Below the pieces are notes generated by a model, which saw nothing but the letters and a program-made list of their open reading frames with translations, was not told where the DNA came from and searched no databases. 64,000 bases of DNA from Facklamia hominis CCUG 36813 (GTDB lineage Bacteria; Bacillota; Bacilli; Lactobacillales; Aerococcaceae), in the NCBI RefSeq assembly GCF_000301035.1, contig NZ_JH932292.1:1354857-1418856 (forward strand), read 5' to 3'. Position 1 is the stretch's first letter, and every line of letters begins with the position of its first letter. Below are positions 36,379 to 45,307 of this stretch, one piece after another. Position numbers and translations under genes: made by a program.

Positions 36379-37488
36379 ATGGATCAAACTTTCTATAGTG
36401 TGGAATTGAAGAACGTTTCTAAGCGGTATGATGAGCTCGTTGTGTTGGAAGATATTGAAATGGAATTAGAAAAGGGCAAGTTCTATACCTTGTTAGGACC
36501 TTCAGGATGTGGAAAGACCACAATTCTTCGAATTATTGCTGGTTTCACTTCTTCCAGTAGTGGCCAGGTACTAATTGAAGGCAAAGATGTAACTAAGATC
36601 CCGGCTAATCGGCGTAAAGTGAATACAGTTTTTCAAGATTATGCGCTCTTTCCGCATATGACTGTGTTTGATAATATAGCCTTCGGATTAAGTGTAAAAA
36701 AAGTCGATAAAGCAACGATTGAAGAAAAAGTGAACCAAGCCTTAAAGCAAGTTCGATTAGATGGTTATGGTGACCGACGGATTGACGAGATGTCTGGTGG
36801 GCAGAGACAGCGGGTGGCGATTGCTCGTGCGATTGTGAATGAGCCGGACGTTCTGTTATTGGATGAACCTCTATCGGCCTTGGATTTAAAATTGCGAACA
36901 GACATGCAGTATGAATTGAGAGAGTTACAGCAGCGGTTAGGGATTACCTTTGTTTTTGTAACACATGATCAAGAAGAAGCACTGGCTATGTCTGATTGGA
37001 TCTATGTCATGGATAAGGGGCGGATTGTACAGTCTGGAACACCAGTGGATATTTATGATGAGCCAATCAACCGATATGTTGCTGATTTTATTGGCGAGTC
37101 GAATATTATTGACGCACAAATGGTGGAGGACTACCGCGTGAAGTTCTTGGGACATGTCTTTGACTGTGAGGATGCAGGAATTCCGGCAGGGGAATCGGTT
37201 GAAGTGGTAATTCGTCCAGAAGATATTCTCCTCACTAAGTATGATGAGGGTCAGGTAAACGTGACCGTGGATACCATGCTATTTAGGGGGATGTTTAATG
37301 AAATTATTGTATATGATGATGAGGGCAATGAATGGATGATTCATTCAACAGCTACTGTTAAAGAGGGCGAAAAAATTGGTCTTCGTATTGAGCCGGATGC
37401 GATTCACGTAATGCGCTTCAATGAAACTGAAGAGGAATTTGATGCGCGATTGGAGCAGTATGAAGAGGTGGAAGATGAAGAAGAGTAG
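36379..37488 (+). CDS. potA: Spermidine/putrescine ABC transporter ATP-binding protein
   Basis: The 369-residue ATPase has Walker [14 protein letters not shown]-loop [11 protein letters not shown], signature MSGGQRQRV and Walker [13 protein letters not shown], with the H-loop VTHDQEEAL. The C-terminal 130 or so residues form the TOBE-type regulatory domain of PotA. It powers uptake of polyamines with PotB, PotC and PotD, encoded directly after. Its last 14 bases overlap potB. Confidence 0.94.
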   Translation: MDQTFYSVELKNVSKRYDELVVLEDIEMELEKGKFYTLLGPSGCGKTTILRIIAGFTSSSSGQVLIEGKDVTKIPANRRKVNTVFQDYALFPHMTVFDNIAFGLSVKKVDKATIEEKVNQALKQVRLDGYGDRRIDEMSGGQRQRVAIARAIVNEPDVLLLDEPLSALDLKLRTDMQYELRELQQRLGITFVFVTHDQEEALAMSDWIYVMDKGRIVQSGTPVDIYDEPINRYVADFIGESNIIDAQMVEDYRVKFLGHVFDCEDAGIPAGESVEVVIRPEDILLTKYDEGQVNVTVDTMLFRGMFNEIIVYDDEGNEWMIHSTATVKEGEKIGLRIEPDAIHVMRFNETEEEFDARLEQYEEVEDEEE

Positions 37489-38290
37489 AATTCAATGGTT
37501 AGCCCTTCCTTATTATCTTTGGTTGATTATTTTTGTTATTACTCCTTTGTTGTTACTGTTACAGCAATCTTTTGTGGGAACCGATGGGAGCTTTACCTTA
37601 GCGAATTATCAACATTTTTTTAGCTCTAAGAGTTACTTGCAGATGACGCTGTCTTCTTTTTGGTATGCCTTGTTAGTCACTTTTTTTACCTTTATTTTAG
37701 CCTATCCACTAGCTTATTTACTCTCCTGGTCTAAGAAGCGCGATTTGTGGTTGATGTTGGTGTTGTTACCCACTTGGATCAACTTACTGCTTAAAACCTA
37801 TGCCTTTATTGGTATTTTAGGGAATGCAGGCCCTATTAATGAGTTCCTACAGAGTATAGGAATTGGCCGGCAGCAACTATTGTTCCGTGATAGTTCTTTC
37901 CTCTTGGTAGCTGCTTATATTGAGTTACCCTTTATGTTCTTGCCTATCTTTAATTCAATTGTTGAGATTCCACATAACTTGATTGAGGCAGCAGATGACC
38001 TGGGAGCCTCTCGTCTTACGACGATTCGTCGAGTGATTTTCCCGCTTTCTTTAAAGGGGGTTCGCTCTGGCGTTCAAGCGGTATTTATTCCTTCCCTCTC
38101 GCTCTTTATGTTAGCTCGTCTAGTTGGGGGGAACCGTGTAATCACGTTAGGAACTGCGGTTGAACAGCATTTCTTAGTCACTCAGGATTGGGGGATGGGA
38201 TCGACTATCGGAGTGGTTTTGATGATTGCGATGTTTGCCATGTTGTATCTAACGCGTGAGCGGTCAAAAGGAGGTCAACGTCATGAGTAA
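37475..38290 (+). CDS. potB: Spermidine/putrescine ABC transporter permease PotB
   Basis: Start at ATG 37475 ([18 protein letters not shown]) with AAGAGGTGG upstream; the frame to 37421 lies wholly inside potA. The 271-residue protein has about six membrane helices and the EAA loop [20 protein letters not shown]. It overlaps both neighbours (potA by 14 bases, potC by 8), so the transporter genes are tightly coupled. Confidence 0.93.
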   Translation: MKKSRIQWLALPYYLWLIIFVITPLLLLLQQSFVGTDGSFTLANYQHFFSSKSYLQMTLSSFWYALLVTFFTFILAYPLAYLLSWSKKRDLWLMLVLLPTWINLLLKTYAFIGILGNAGPINEFLQSIGIGRQQLLFRDSSFLLVAAYIELPFMFLPIFNSIVEIPHNLIEAADDLGASRLTTIRRVIFPLSLKGVRSGVQAVFIPSLSLFMLARLVGGNRVITLGTAVEQHFLVTQDWGMGSTIGVVLMIAMFAMLYLTRERSKGGQRHE

Positions 38291-39107
38291 AACACGTTCT
38301 TTTTCATGGTCAACACTCTATATTGTTGCTTGTTTTATTTTGATGTATTTACCTATTTTTTATCTGATGTTTTACTCCTTCAACGAGGGCGGAAGCATGG
38401 TTGAATTTACAGGGTTTACCTTGGACCACTATCGGCAGCTCTTTGAAGATCGAAGGTTGATGATCTTTGTCATGAACACCTTTATCGTAGCGATATTGTC
38501 GGCATTTATTGCGACGGTGATTGGAAGTCTAGGGGCTTTGGCGATTTATTATTTTCGATCCAACCGCCTGCGTCAAACGGTTTTGAATTTGAACTCGGTG
38601 TTGATGGTGACTCCAGATGTGATGATGGGGGCCAGTTTCCTGCTGATGTTCTCCCTCTTGATTCCGGTTCGGTTTGGTTTTGGGACGGTTCTGCTTTCCC
38701 ATGTGGCTTTTAATGTGCCGATTGTTGTATTGATGGTTCTTCCCCGCTTGTATGAAATGAATCCATCGATGATTACCGCAGCTTTGGATTTGGGAGCCAA
38801 TAGCCAGCAGATTCTTAGCCGAATTGTTCTTCCTAGCATTCGTTCAGGAATCCTAGCAGGCTATTTTATGGCGTTTACCTATTCTTTGGATGATTTTGCG
38901 GTCACCTTCTTTGTAACAGGTAATGGGTTTTCGACATTATCGGTTGAAGTTTATTCTAGGGCACGGCGTGGAGTTAGCCTAGAGATCAATGCCTTGTCGA
39001 CCCTGATGATGATTGTGGCCTTGATCATTGTGGCGGTCTATTACTTTATTCGAACGAATGAGTACCGTCGTAAAGCCAAAAAGCAACGCGCTAAGAAGGG
39101 GGTCTAA
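38283..39107 (+). CDS. potC: Spermidine/putrescine ABC transporter permease PotC
   Basis: Start at ATG 38283 ([18 protein letters not shown]) with AGGAGG 9 bases upstream. The 274-residue protein has about six membrane helices and the EAA loop AALDLGANSQQILSRIVLPS. FTYSLDDFAVTFFVTG is typical of PotC. It forms the membrane channel with PotB. Confidence 0.93.
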   Translation: MSKTRSFSWSTLYIVACFILMYLPIFYLMFYSFNEGGSMVEFTGFTLDHYRQLFEDRRLMIFVMNTFIVAILSAFIATVIGSLGALAIYYFRSNRLRQTVLNLNSVLMVTPDVMMGASFLLMFSLLIPVRFGFGTVLLSHVAFNVPIVVLMVLPRLYEMNPSMITAALDLGANSQQILSRIVLPSIRSGILAGYFMAFTYSLDDFAVTFFVTGNGFSTLSVEVYSRARRGVSLEINALSTLMMIVALIIVAVYYFIRTNEYRRKAKKQRAKKGV

Positions 39108-39109
39108 TC

Positions 39110-40183
39110 ATGAAACAATTAGGTCAATTTATGGCGATCATCTTGTTAGTGGTGGGACTTTTGGTCTTGGGTCGCCATTATCTGCAAGATAATCAAAAGC
39201 TTAATGGGGATAATGTGGTTAACTTCTATAATTGGGGGGACTATATTGATCCCGATTTATTAAAGCAATTTGAGGAGGAGACCGGTTACGTTGTCGTTTA
39301 TGAGACCTTTGATTCCAATGAGGCCATGTTAACGAAGGTGCAACAGGGGGGGACCAATTATGATTTAATCGGTCCCAGTGAGTACATGGTTGAGACGATG
39401 ATTGAATTAGGCTTATTAGAAACCATTGATGCAGCACAGTTAGATAATCTTCAATATATAGATGAGCATTTTTTGGATCAATCTTTTGATCCAGGTAATC
39501 ACTATTCAATTCCTTATTTTTGGGGGACGCTGGGAATCGTCTATAATTCTAAGTTTATTGATGAAGGCGATATTCAAAGTTGGGATGACCTTTGGAAACC
39601 GGAATTAAGAGGAAAAGTGATGATGATTGATGGAGCTCGGGAAGTGCTTGGTATTGGTCTGCAATCGCAAGGCTGGTCCTTAAATGAAACTGATTCACAG
39701 CGTCTACAAAAATCAGCCGATAAAATGAAGACCTTGATGCCGAATATTCAGGCCTTGTTAGCCGATGAAATTAAAATGTATTTAGCGATGGAAGAATCGC
39801 CCATTGCGGTTACCTATTCAGGTGAGGCTGCCATGGCGATGGAAGAGAATGAGAATCTGTGTTACTTAGTGCCACAAGAAGGGTCTAATATTTGGTTCGA
39901 TAACTTGGCCATTCCCAAAGGTGCTAAAAATAAAAAGGGCGCCTTAGCTTTGATGAATTTCTTGATGCGTCCTGAAGTGGCAGCGCAGAATGCAGAATAT
40001 ATCGGCTATTCAACTCCGAATAAGGCCGCTAAAGCGCTATTGGATCCAGAGATCACTTCTGATCAAGCCTTTTATCCAGATAATGACACTTTAGATCATT
40101 TGGAAGTTTATCGGAATTTGGGAAAAGAAAAGCTTATCGAATATAATGATTTATATTTACAAGTGAAGTTAGAACCTCGCTAA
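39110..40183 (+). CDS. potD: Spermidine/putrescine-binding protein PotD
   Basis: The 357-residue protein has an N-terminal hydrophobic segment (residues 8-22) without a lipobox cysteine, so it is probably held by an uncleaved membrane anchor, as in streptococcal PotD. The mature part has FYNWGDYIDPDLLKQFEEET and YFWGTLGIVYN, both diagnostic of PotD. It captures polyamines outside the membrane. It starts 2 bases after potC and closes the operon. Confidence 0.94.
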   Translation: MKQLGQFMAIILLVVGLLVLGRHYLQDNQKLNGDNVVNFYNWGDYIDPDLLKQFEEETGYVVVYETFDSNEAMLTKVQQGGTNYDLIGPSEYMVETMIELGLLETIDAAQLDNLQYIDEHFLDQSFDPGNHYSIPYFWGTLGIVYNSKFIDEGDIQSWDDLWKPELRGKVMMIDGAREVLGIGLQSQGWSLNETDSQRLQKSADKMKTLMPNIQALLADEIKMYLAMEESPIAVTYSGEAAMAMEENENLCYLVPQEGSNIWFDNLAIPKGAKNKKGALALMNFLMRPEVAAQNAEYIGYSTPNKAAKALLDPEITSDQAFYPDNDTLDHLEVYRNLGKEKLIEYNDLYLQVKLEPR

Positions 40184-40205
40184 AAAAGATGGCGTTTTAA
40201 CTGAC

Positions 40206-40240
40206 AAAAGACGACCCCTCATTGAAGGGGCCGTCTTTTT
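40206..40240. terminator. Terminator between the pot operon and the convergent CpXC gene
   Basis: AAAAGACG-A-CCCCT (40206-40219) pairs with AGGGG-C-CGTCTTTT (40226-40239), followed by a further T. Confidence 0.85.
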
Positions 40241-40268
40241 ATTAGTGATGTTATGTAAAGAAGGGAAA

Positions 40269-40949
40269 TTAATCAAATTTGAGGGTCTCATCATTCTCTA
40301 GGCCGCTTTCGTGTTGGGCGATTCTTAAGGCCCAGTGGTGGTCAACCATTAACCATTCGCCGAGATAAGTCTGTTTTAATTCCTTGGCATATTTTTTTTG
40401 GATAAATTGGACGAGCTTAGGGAGGTAGTCGACCTTAAACGGACCTTGATCGGTTAAATATAAGAGCTGACTCTTCCCCTTATCCCATTGAAAGTAACGC
40501 TGAGAGACTTGACGGTCACCTTCTTGCTGGGCAAATAAGCCATCGGTTAAGAGCTTAACCACTTCCACCAATTGATCATTGAATCCTTGGTCAAAGATAT
40601 GAACTTTTTCGACCAGGCTAGCCAACCGATTGACTAGGCGCAAGTGATATCGACTTGAGTCTTCGTCGGCAGCGATGAGAGATAATTGAGCTTGCTCTAT
40701 ACTTTCCTGTGGGTGACGGTCAAAATGTGGATCTAGATAAATAGCAAATTTAAGTTTAGGATCATAATATAAAAAGGGTGTTTCAATTAACCTAAGACCA
40801 CCACAGTGCGGGCATTCGAATCGGAAAAGATCGCCAGCTAAGAGGTCGAGTTTTAGGTCTCTTTGTTTTTGGGCATTAAGTATGGCGTAATTTGGTCGCT
40901 CAGTTGCTTGTTGACAAATAGGGCATACAAAAGAAACGCGGTCTTGCAT
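40269..40949 (-). CDS. CpXC domain protein
   Basis: The 226-residue protein begins with two Cys pairs, FVCPICQQATE and FECPHCGGLRL, typical of the CpXC zinc-ribbon-like domain. A C-terminal region rich in charged residues has no recognised motif. Proteins of this family are widespread in Firmicutes and have no established function. It is a single gene with a good ribosome site (AGGTGT region) and a terminator shared with potD. Confidence 0.8.
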   Translation of the reverse strand: MQDRVSFVCPICQQATERPNYAILNAQKQRDLKLDLLAGDLFRFECPHCGGLRLIETPFLYYDPKLKFAIYLDPHFDRHPQESIEQAQLSLIAADEDSSRYHLRLVNRLASLVEKVHIFDQGFNDQLVEVVKLLTDGLFAQQEGDRQVSQRYFQWDKGKSQLLYLTDQGPFKVDYLPKLVQFIQKKYAKELKQTYLGEWLMVDHHWALRIAQHESGLENDETLKFD

Positions 40950-41035
40950 GGGACACCTCCTTTGGGTATGATTCTAACATCTATTATAACAAAACCAGTC
41001 AAGGGGATAAAAACACTCTTTTATTCTGTAAGCGA

Positions 41036-41064
41036 TTCACAAGCGACATTAGTCATGATATAAT
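41036..41064 (+). promoter_or_regulatory. Promoter of the flavodoxin-rpiA-pdp genes
   Basis: TTCACA (41036-41041), a 17-base spacer, and TATAAT (41059-41064). The start codon follows 28 bases later. Confidence 0.65.
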
Positions 41065-41091
41065 GCAAGTGTTCGATAAGGAGGGGAAAGA

Positions 41092-41637
41092 ATGAAGGGT
41101 TTAATTGTTTATTATAGTGATTTTGATTTAAATCAAAGTTATGCCTATGCGTTGCATCACCTTCTTCATTTTCCAATTTTGCCTTTAGAAGAATTAGATA
41201 CACAGACTTTGGACCAATATGATGTGGTGATCGTTGGGACTTGGATCTTGCAAGGAGAGATTCGGCAATCGAAAAAGATTAATTCCTTGATCGAAGCTTT
41301 TCCACAGCCTTTTTGGGTTTTTTATACGGTAGGAATCTCGACGCCATCATTAACCAACTTTGAGGCCATTATGCAACGATCTTTTTCAGCCAAAGCGCTT
41401 AAACGAATGGTTGCTTATCACTATCGCCTGCGTATTGCCAGTAAACGATTCACCCTGATGTATCTAGCTTCTAAGCAGATGACCATGCAACCGGGGACAA
41501 CCTTAGATGAAGTCTATCTAGGACCAGAGGGCCTGCATTTGTTGGAGAAATATGGCAGTATGGTAGAACCGAATGACCTAAAAGAGATTGGACCCTTGGT
41601 TAAGTATGTGGAGGCTTTGGAGGCCTTTGTCGATTAA
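41092..41637 (+). CDS. Flavodoxin-domain protein
   Basis: The 181-residue protein opens KGLIVYYSDFDLNQSYAYAL and has YDVVIVGTWILQGEIRQSKK, the layout of flavodoxin-like FMN proteins of the HemG/flavodoxin_5 type. The phosphate-binding loop is altered (SDFDLNQS), so FMN binding is uncertain. It begins an apparent operon with rpiA (12-base gap) and pdp. Confidence 0.65.
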   Translation: MKGLIVYYSDFDLNQSYAYALHHLLHFPILPLEELDTQTLDQYDVVIVGTWILQGEIRQSKKINSLIEAFPQPFWVFYTVGISTPSLTNFEAIMQRSFSAKALKRMVAYHYRLRIASKRFTLMYLASKQMTMQPGTTLDEVYLGPEGLHLLEKYGSMVEPNDLKEIGPLVKYVEALEAFVD

Positions 41638-41649
41638 GAGGAGGATAAT

Positions 41650-42345
41650 ATGTTAGAAGTTAAGAAGAGTGTCGGTCGTTATGCGGCGTCTTATGTTGAA
41701 GATGGTATGGTTGTGGGCTTAGGGACTGGTTCAACGGCCCATTGGTTTATTGATGAAGTGGGCCGGCGTTATCAAGCCGGTGAATTAAAAAACATTCTCT
41801 GTGTCTCAACCTCAGAGGCATCCAGTCAACAAGCGCGTGAATTGGGGCTTCCTTTAAAGAATCTAGAAGACGTGAACGCCATTGATCTTTTAGTGGATGG
41901 AGCGGATGAAACGACTCGCCAATTCGCTGGAATTAAAGGGGGCGGGGGTGCCTTGCTTCACGAAAAAATTACGGCCGAGTATGCTCATAAGATTGTTTGG
42001 ATTATTGATGAATCGAAGCTTGTTGATCAGTTAGGTAAGTTCCCTCTACCGGTTGAAGTGGTTCAATTTGGATCATGGAAATTGTTTGATCGATTCCAAG
42101 AACGCGGGATGAATCCAAGCTTCCGTAAAGATCATAAGGATAGTTTATTCATTACGGATTCTGGCAACTATATTATTGACCTTCACCTGGAACAAATTCC
42201 CTACCCTGAAAAATTGGCTCAAGAAATTAAGCAAATGGTTGGCGTGGTGGAGCATGGACTCTTTTTAGATTATGCTACCACGATTTTAGTAGGTAAGCAG
42301 GATGGGACGATTATGAAGATTGAACGGTCAATCGTTCAGGCATAG
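41650..42345 (+). CDS. rpiA: Ribose-5-phosphate isomerase A
   Basis: The 231-residue enzyme interconverts ribose-5-phosphate and ribulose-5-phosphate. Motifs GLGTGSTAHWFIDE, DLLVDGADETT and KGGGGALLHEKI are the active-site signatures. AGAGGAGG lies upstream of the ATG. Together with pdp it links nucleoside salvage to the pentose phosphate pathway: pdp releases (deoxy)ribose-1-phosphate and RpiA handles ribose-5-phosphate. Confidence 0.96.
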   Translation: MLEVKKSVGRYAASYVEDGMVVGLGTGSTAHWFIDEVGRRYQAGELKNILCVSTSEASSQQARELGLPLKNLEDVNAIDLLVDGADETTRQFAGIKGGGGALLHEKITAEYAHKIVWIIDESKLVDQLGKFPLPVEVVQFGSWKLFDRFQERGMNPSFRKDHKDSLFITDSGNYIIDLHLEQIPYPEKLAQEIKQMVGVVEHGLFLDYATTILVGKQDGTIMKIERSIVQA

Positions 42346-42366
42346 TAAAGAAAGCAGGTAGATAAG

Positions 42367-43671
42367 ATGGTGAGAATGGTTGATTTAATTCATAAAAAGC
42401 AGACCAAGCAGGCTTTAACTGCCTCTGAGATTGAGGCTATGATTAAAGGCTATACGCAAGGGACCATTCCTGACTATCAAATGGCAGCCTTTAATATGGC
42501 GGTTTATTTTAATGGGATGAATGAGGAAGAAGTCACACAATTGACCCTAGCTATGGCACAATCTGGCGATCAAATTGATCTATCAGCGATCGAAGGGATT
42601 AAAGTTGACAAGCATTCGACCGGAGGAGTTGGCGACACAACAACTTTGGTCGTGGCACCCTTGGTGGCCTCTTGTGGGGTACCGGTTGCTAAGATGTCTG
42701 GTCGGGGACTCGGCCATACCGGCGGAACCTTGGATAAGCTAGAGTCGATTCCCGGCTTTTCGATTGAAATGAGTCAGGATCAATTTATTGATTTGGTCAA
42801 TCAGCATCATTTAGCAGTAGCGGGGCAAACAGGTAATCTAACGCCAGCCGATAAAAAGCTCTATGCTTTAAGGGATGTAACTGCAACCGTTCAATCCATT
42901 CCTTTAATTGCCTCATCCATTATGTCTAAAAAAATTGCGGCAGGATCTGATGCCATTGTCTTAGATGTGAAGGTTGGACGAGGTGCCTTTATGAAGACGC
43001 TTGATCAAGCAGAACAACTAGCTCATACCATGGTTCAGATTGGGCACTTGGCCAAGCGAAAAACCTTAGCCGTTATTTCTAACATGGATCAACCCTTGGG
43101 CTTTGCAGTTGGGAACGCCTTAGAAGTGATCGAAGCGGTTGAGACTTTGAAGAATCAAGGACCTAAGGATTTAACGGAGCTATCAGTGACCTTGGCTGGG
43201 CAAATGTTATTTTTAGCAGGAGCCGTTGATAGTGTGGATCAAGGGATGACTAAGGCTTTGGAACAGCTGGAGAATGGTCAGGCGCTTAAGCAATTTAAGG
43301 ACTTTATTGAAGCTCAAGGTGGCGATGCCCATTTTATTGAAGATTATAGTTTATTGGGTCAAGCAAGTTATCAAATTCCTTATCGAGCCAAGAAATCTGG
43401 TCAGTTGAGCCATTGGGAAGCAGATTTGGTGGGCGAAGCAGCCATGGTTTTGGGTGCTGGACGAGCAACCAAAGAAGATCAAATTGATCCTCAAGTTGGC
43501 TTGATTCTCAAAGCAAAAGTGGGGGATTGGGTGCAAGAAGGCGATGAAATTGTAACGATCTACTCAAACCATGAGGATGTCTCCGAGGCAGTTAACCGAT
43601 TAGACCAAGCCCTAGAAATTGGGGGCTTTGTTGAAGAACGTCCACTGATTTATGAATTAATTGAAGATTAA
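42367..43671 (+). CDS. pdp: Pyrimidine-nucleoside phosphorylase
   Basis: The 434-residue protein matches pyrimidine/thymidine phosphorylases: KHSTGGVGDTTTLVVAPLVA (phosphate-binding), AKMSGRGLGHTGGTLDKLE (family signature) and the C-terminal domain. It splits uridine or thymidine with phosphate. The ATG at 42367 follows GCAGGT; MVRMVDLIHKKQ matches the usual family start. It is the last gene before the terminator that the IS has split. Confidence 0.94.
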   Translation: MVRMVDLIHKKQTKQALTASEIEAMIKGYTQGTIPDYQMAAFNMAVYFNGMNEEEVTQLTLAMAQSGDQIDLSAIEGIKVDKHSTGGVGDTTTLVVAPLVASCGVPVAKMSGRGLGHTGGTLDKLESIPGFSIEMSQDQFIDLVNQHHLAVAGQTGNLTPADKKLYALRDVTATVQSIPLIASSIMSKKIAAGSDAIVLDVKVGRGAFMKTLDQAEQLAHTMVQIGHLAKRKTLAVISNMDQPLGFAVGNALEVIEAVETLKNQGPKDLTELSVTLAGQMLFLAGAVDSVDQGMTKALEQLENGQALKQFKDFIEAQGGDAHFIEDYSLLGQASYQIPYRAKKSGQLSHWEADLVGEAAMVLGAGRATKEDQIDPQVGLILKAKVGDWVQEGDEIVTIYSNHEDVSEAVNRLDQALEIGGFVEERPLIYELIED

Positions 43672-43711
43672 GAGTGATAAGGGTCGACAGACTGTCAGTA
43701 ACTCATTGACT

Positions 43712-43734
43712 AAAAAAGCGGCAGATGAGCTTTA
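43712..43734 (+). terminator. Left arm of the pdp/fni bidirectional terminator, split by the IS
   Basis: AAAAAAGCGGCAGATGAGC (43712-43730) plus TTTA of the original loop. It pairs with the arm at 45276-45294 (17 Watson-Crick pairs, one wobble, one mismatch of 19). The IS inserted between the arms. Confidence 0.8.
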
Positions 43735-43759
43735 TGAAGTGACCCTCAAAAGTTGGACT
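43735..43759. repeat. Left inverted repeat of the IS
   Basis: 25 bases starting TGAAGTGACCC. They match the reverse complement of the right end at 20 of 25 positions. Confidence 0.85.
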
Positions 43760-43806
43760 TTTATCCAGGACACATTTTAACGTGTTCTGGATATTTTTTT
43801 ATTCTT

Positions 43807-44713
43807 TTATGCTGTATATTTCATGCGATATTCTACTGGGCTCATAAAGTCCAGTTTTTTCTTGATACGTTCATGGTTGTAGTATTCAATATAGTCTTCG
43901 ATCGTTTGTTTCAATTCTTCATAAGAGTTAAACGTGTGACCATAATAAATTTCTTGTTTTAAGATGCCAAAGAAGTTTTCCATGATGGCATTATCTAAAC
44001 AATTTCCTTTACGAGACATACTCTGAAATATTTTTTGGTCTTTCAAGGTGTTGACGTAAGGCTTCATTTGATAAGCCCAACCTTGATCGGAATGAAAAGT
44101 TCTTCGAAACGGACAATCTTTTGTCTGTTCGATGGCTTGTTCTAAAGCCTCCATAATCGGTCTAAATGTCGGTTGTTTACTGATGGAATAACTAATAATC
44201 TCTGAATTATACATATCTAAAAATGGATTTAAATATAATTTTTTAATTCGTGGAACTCCCATTGAATCATATTCATAATACTTAAATTCCGTGGTATCTG
44301 TAGTGATTTTTTGATGGGGAATCGTTGTCTTAAATCGACGGTGAATACGGTTCGGTGCTACTTCTCCGACTTCTCCCCTATAAGATTTATATTTCCGATT
44401 CCGATGGCCAAAACAAGTGACCTGAATACCCAGTTTTTGACACAGTTTTTGGGTTTTATTTTCTGAGATAACGTAGCCTAACTTACCTAACTCAGCCCAA
44501 AGTCTCCGATAGCCATAGTTAGGATGGTGTTTTCTAAGTTCTAATAATTGTGTTTCAAAAGCTTGATCTGGGTTAGGACGGTCAAATTTCTTGACCCAAT
44601 TATAATAGGTTTGTTTGACTAGGCCGACATAGTGTAATAAATCTTTCAACTTATATTGATGACGGAGGCTATAGACTAATCTCGAGCGTTCTTCGTTTGT
44701 TGCTTCTTCTTTT
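43807..44713 (-). CDS. IS3-family transposase, orfB (DDE integrase domain)
   Basis: The visible ATG frame of 280 residues begins at 44649, but the same frame stays open upstream through the overlap with orfA (ERSRLVYSLRHQYKLKDL). The functional product is therefore probably OrfAB, made by a -1 shift at AAAAG (minus strand, 44713-44709). The rve-type catalytic residues are in TDTTEFKYYE (first Asp), TFHSDQGWAY (second Asp) and DNAIMENFFGILKQE (Glu). It ends NHERIKKKLDFMSPVEYR, standard for IS150-group enzymes. Confidence 0.92.
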
Positions 44714-45218
44714 CTAATCTGAGCCTCCGAAATTCTTTTAAAATATCATTTTCCATTCTTAATCGGTAATTTTCTTCTTCGAGTTCTTTTAAACGTTGCG
44801 CTGAATCAGCGGATGAAGATAGTGATGGCTTTGTTTTCTTTTCTTTTTTCGACATTTTTGATGGCCTCCCTCGTTGTTTTGGTAAGAGTCCATCAATCCC
44901 ATATTTGCGATAGTCGACTACCCAACGCGCTAATAAAGTGGGATTATTGATCCCATATTGATTCGCTAGAGATTGATAGCTTTTCTCACTGGTCAAGTAA
45001 GATTGTACTACTTCTAACTTGAATTCAACAGGGTAAACTTTCTTTTGTCGACAACGTAATAATCCCTCCTCGCCCAAGGTTTGATAGGCATTAATCCATT
45101 TTTGGATGGTACTAACGTTTTTAACTTTGTATTTTTTCGCTAAATATTTGTAACTACCTGTTCCTTCTAAATATTCTTCGACAATCTTTCGTTTAAATTC
45201 ATAGCTATATTTTGCCAA
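44676..45218 (-). CDS. IS3-family transposase, orfA (helix-turn-helix)
   Basis: About 180 residues from a TTG ending at 45218 (LAKYSYEFKRKIVEEYL), with GGGGG 9 bases upstream in the terminal repeat. It has two successive helix-turn-helix units (YKYLAKKYKV... and YQSLANQYGINNPTLL...), as in IS150-type OrfA. A leucine-rich coiled coil follows (LKELEEENYRLRMENDILKE). It binds the IS ends and joins OrfB by frameshifting. Confidence 0.9.
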   Translation of the reverse strand: MAKYSYEFKRKIVEEYLEGTGSYKYLAKKYKVKNVSTIQKWINAYQTLGEEGLLRCRQKKVYPVEFKLEVVQSYLTSEKSYQSLANQYGINNPTLLARWVVDYRKYGIDGLLPKQRGRPSKMSKKEKKTKPSLSSSADSAQRLKELEEENYRLRMENDILKEFRRLRLEKKKQQTKNARD

Positions 45219-45247
45219 TATAAATACCCCCAAAAAGTTAGATTTTT

Positions 45248-45272
45248 GGTCCAACTTTTTGGGGGCACTACA
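45248..45272. repeat. Right inverted repeat of the IS
   Basis: 25 bases ending GGGGGCACTACA. They are embedded in a longer palindrome (CCCCCAAAAAGTT ... AACTTTTTGGGGG, 45227-45265). Confidence 0.85.
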
Positions 45273-45294
45273 TTAGCTTATCCGCCGCTTTTTT
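45273..45294 (-). terminator. Right arm of the pdp/fni terminator, split by the IS
   Basis: TTA target duplication followed by GCTTATCCGCCGCTTTTTT (45276-45294), the partner of the arm at 43712-43730. It lies 13 bases beyond the fni stop codon. Confidence 0.8.
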
Positions 45295-45307
45295 CAGTGT
45301 TCCAATA

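Larger units (their letters stand above)
43735..45272 (-). mobile_element. IS3-family insertion sequence (IS150-like)
   Basis: A 1538-bp element with 25-bp imperfect inverted ends: TGAAGTGACCCTCAAAAG at the left and, reading inwards from the right, TGTAGTGCCCCCAAAAAG; 20 of 25 positions agree. The terminal TG...CA fits the IS3 family. A 3-bp direct repeat TTA flanks it (43732-43734 and 45273-45275). It encodes orfA (helix-turn-helix) and orfB (DDE integrase), read on the minus strand with a -1 frameshift. The right end is itself palindromic. Both reading frames appear intact, so it may be active. Confidence 0.93.

Noticed and set aside
43753-43962. A plus-strand protein inside the IS
   Set aside because: Shadow of orfB on the opposite strand.
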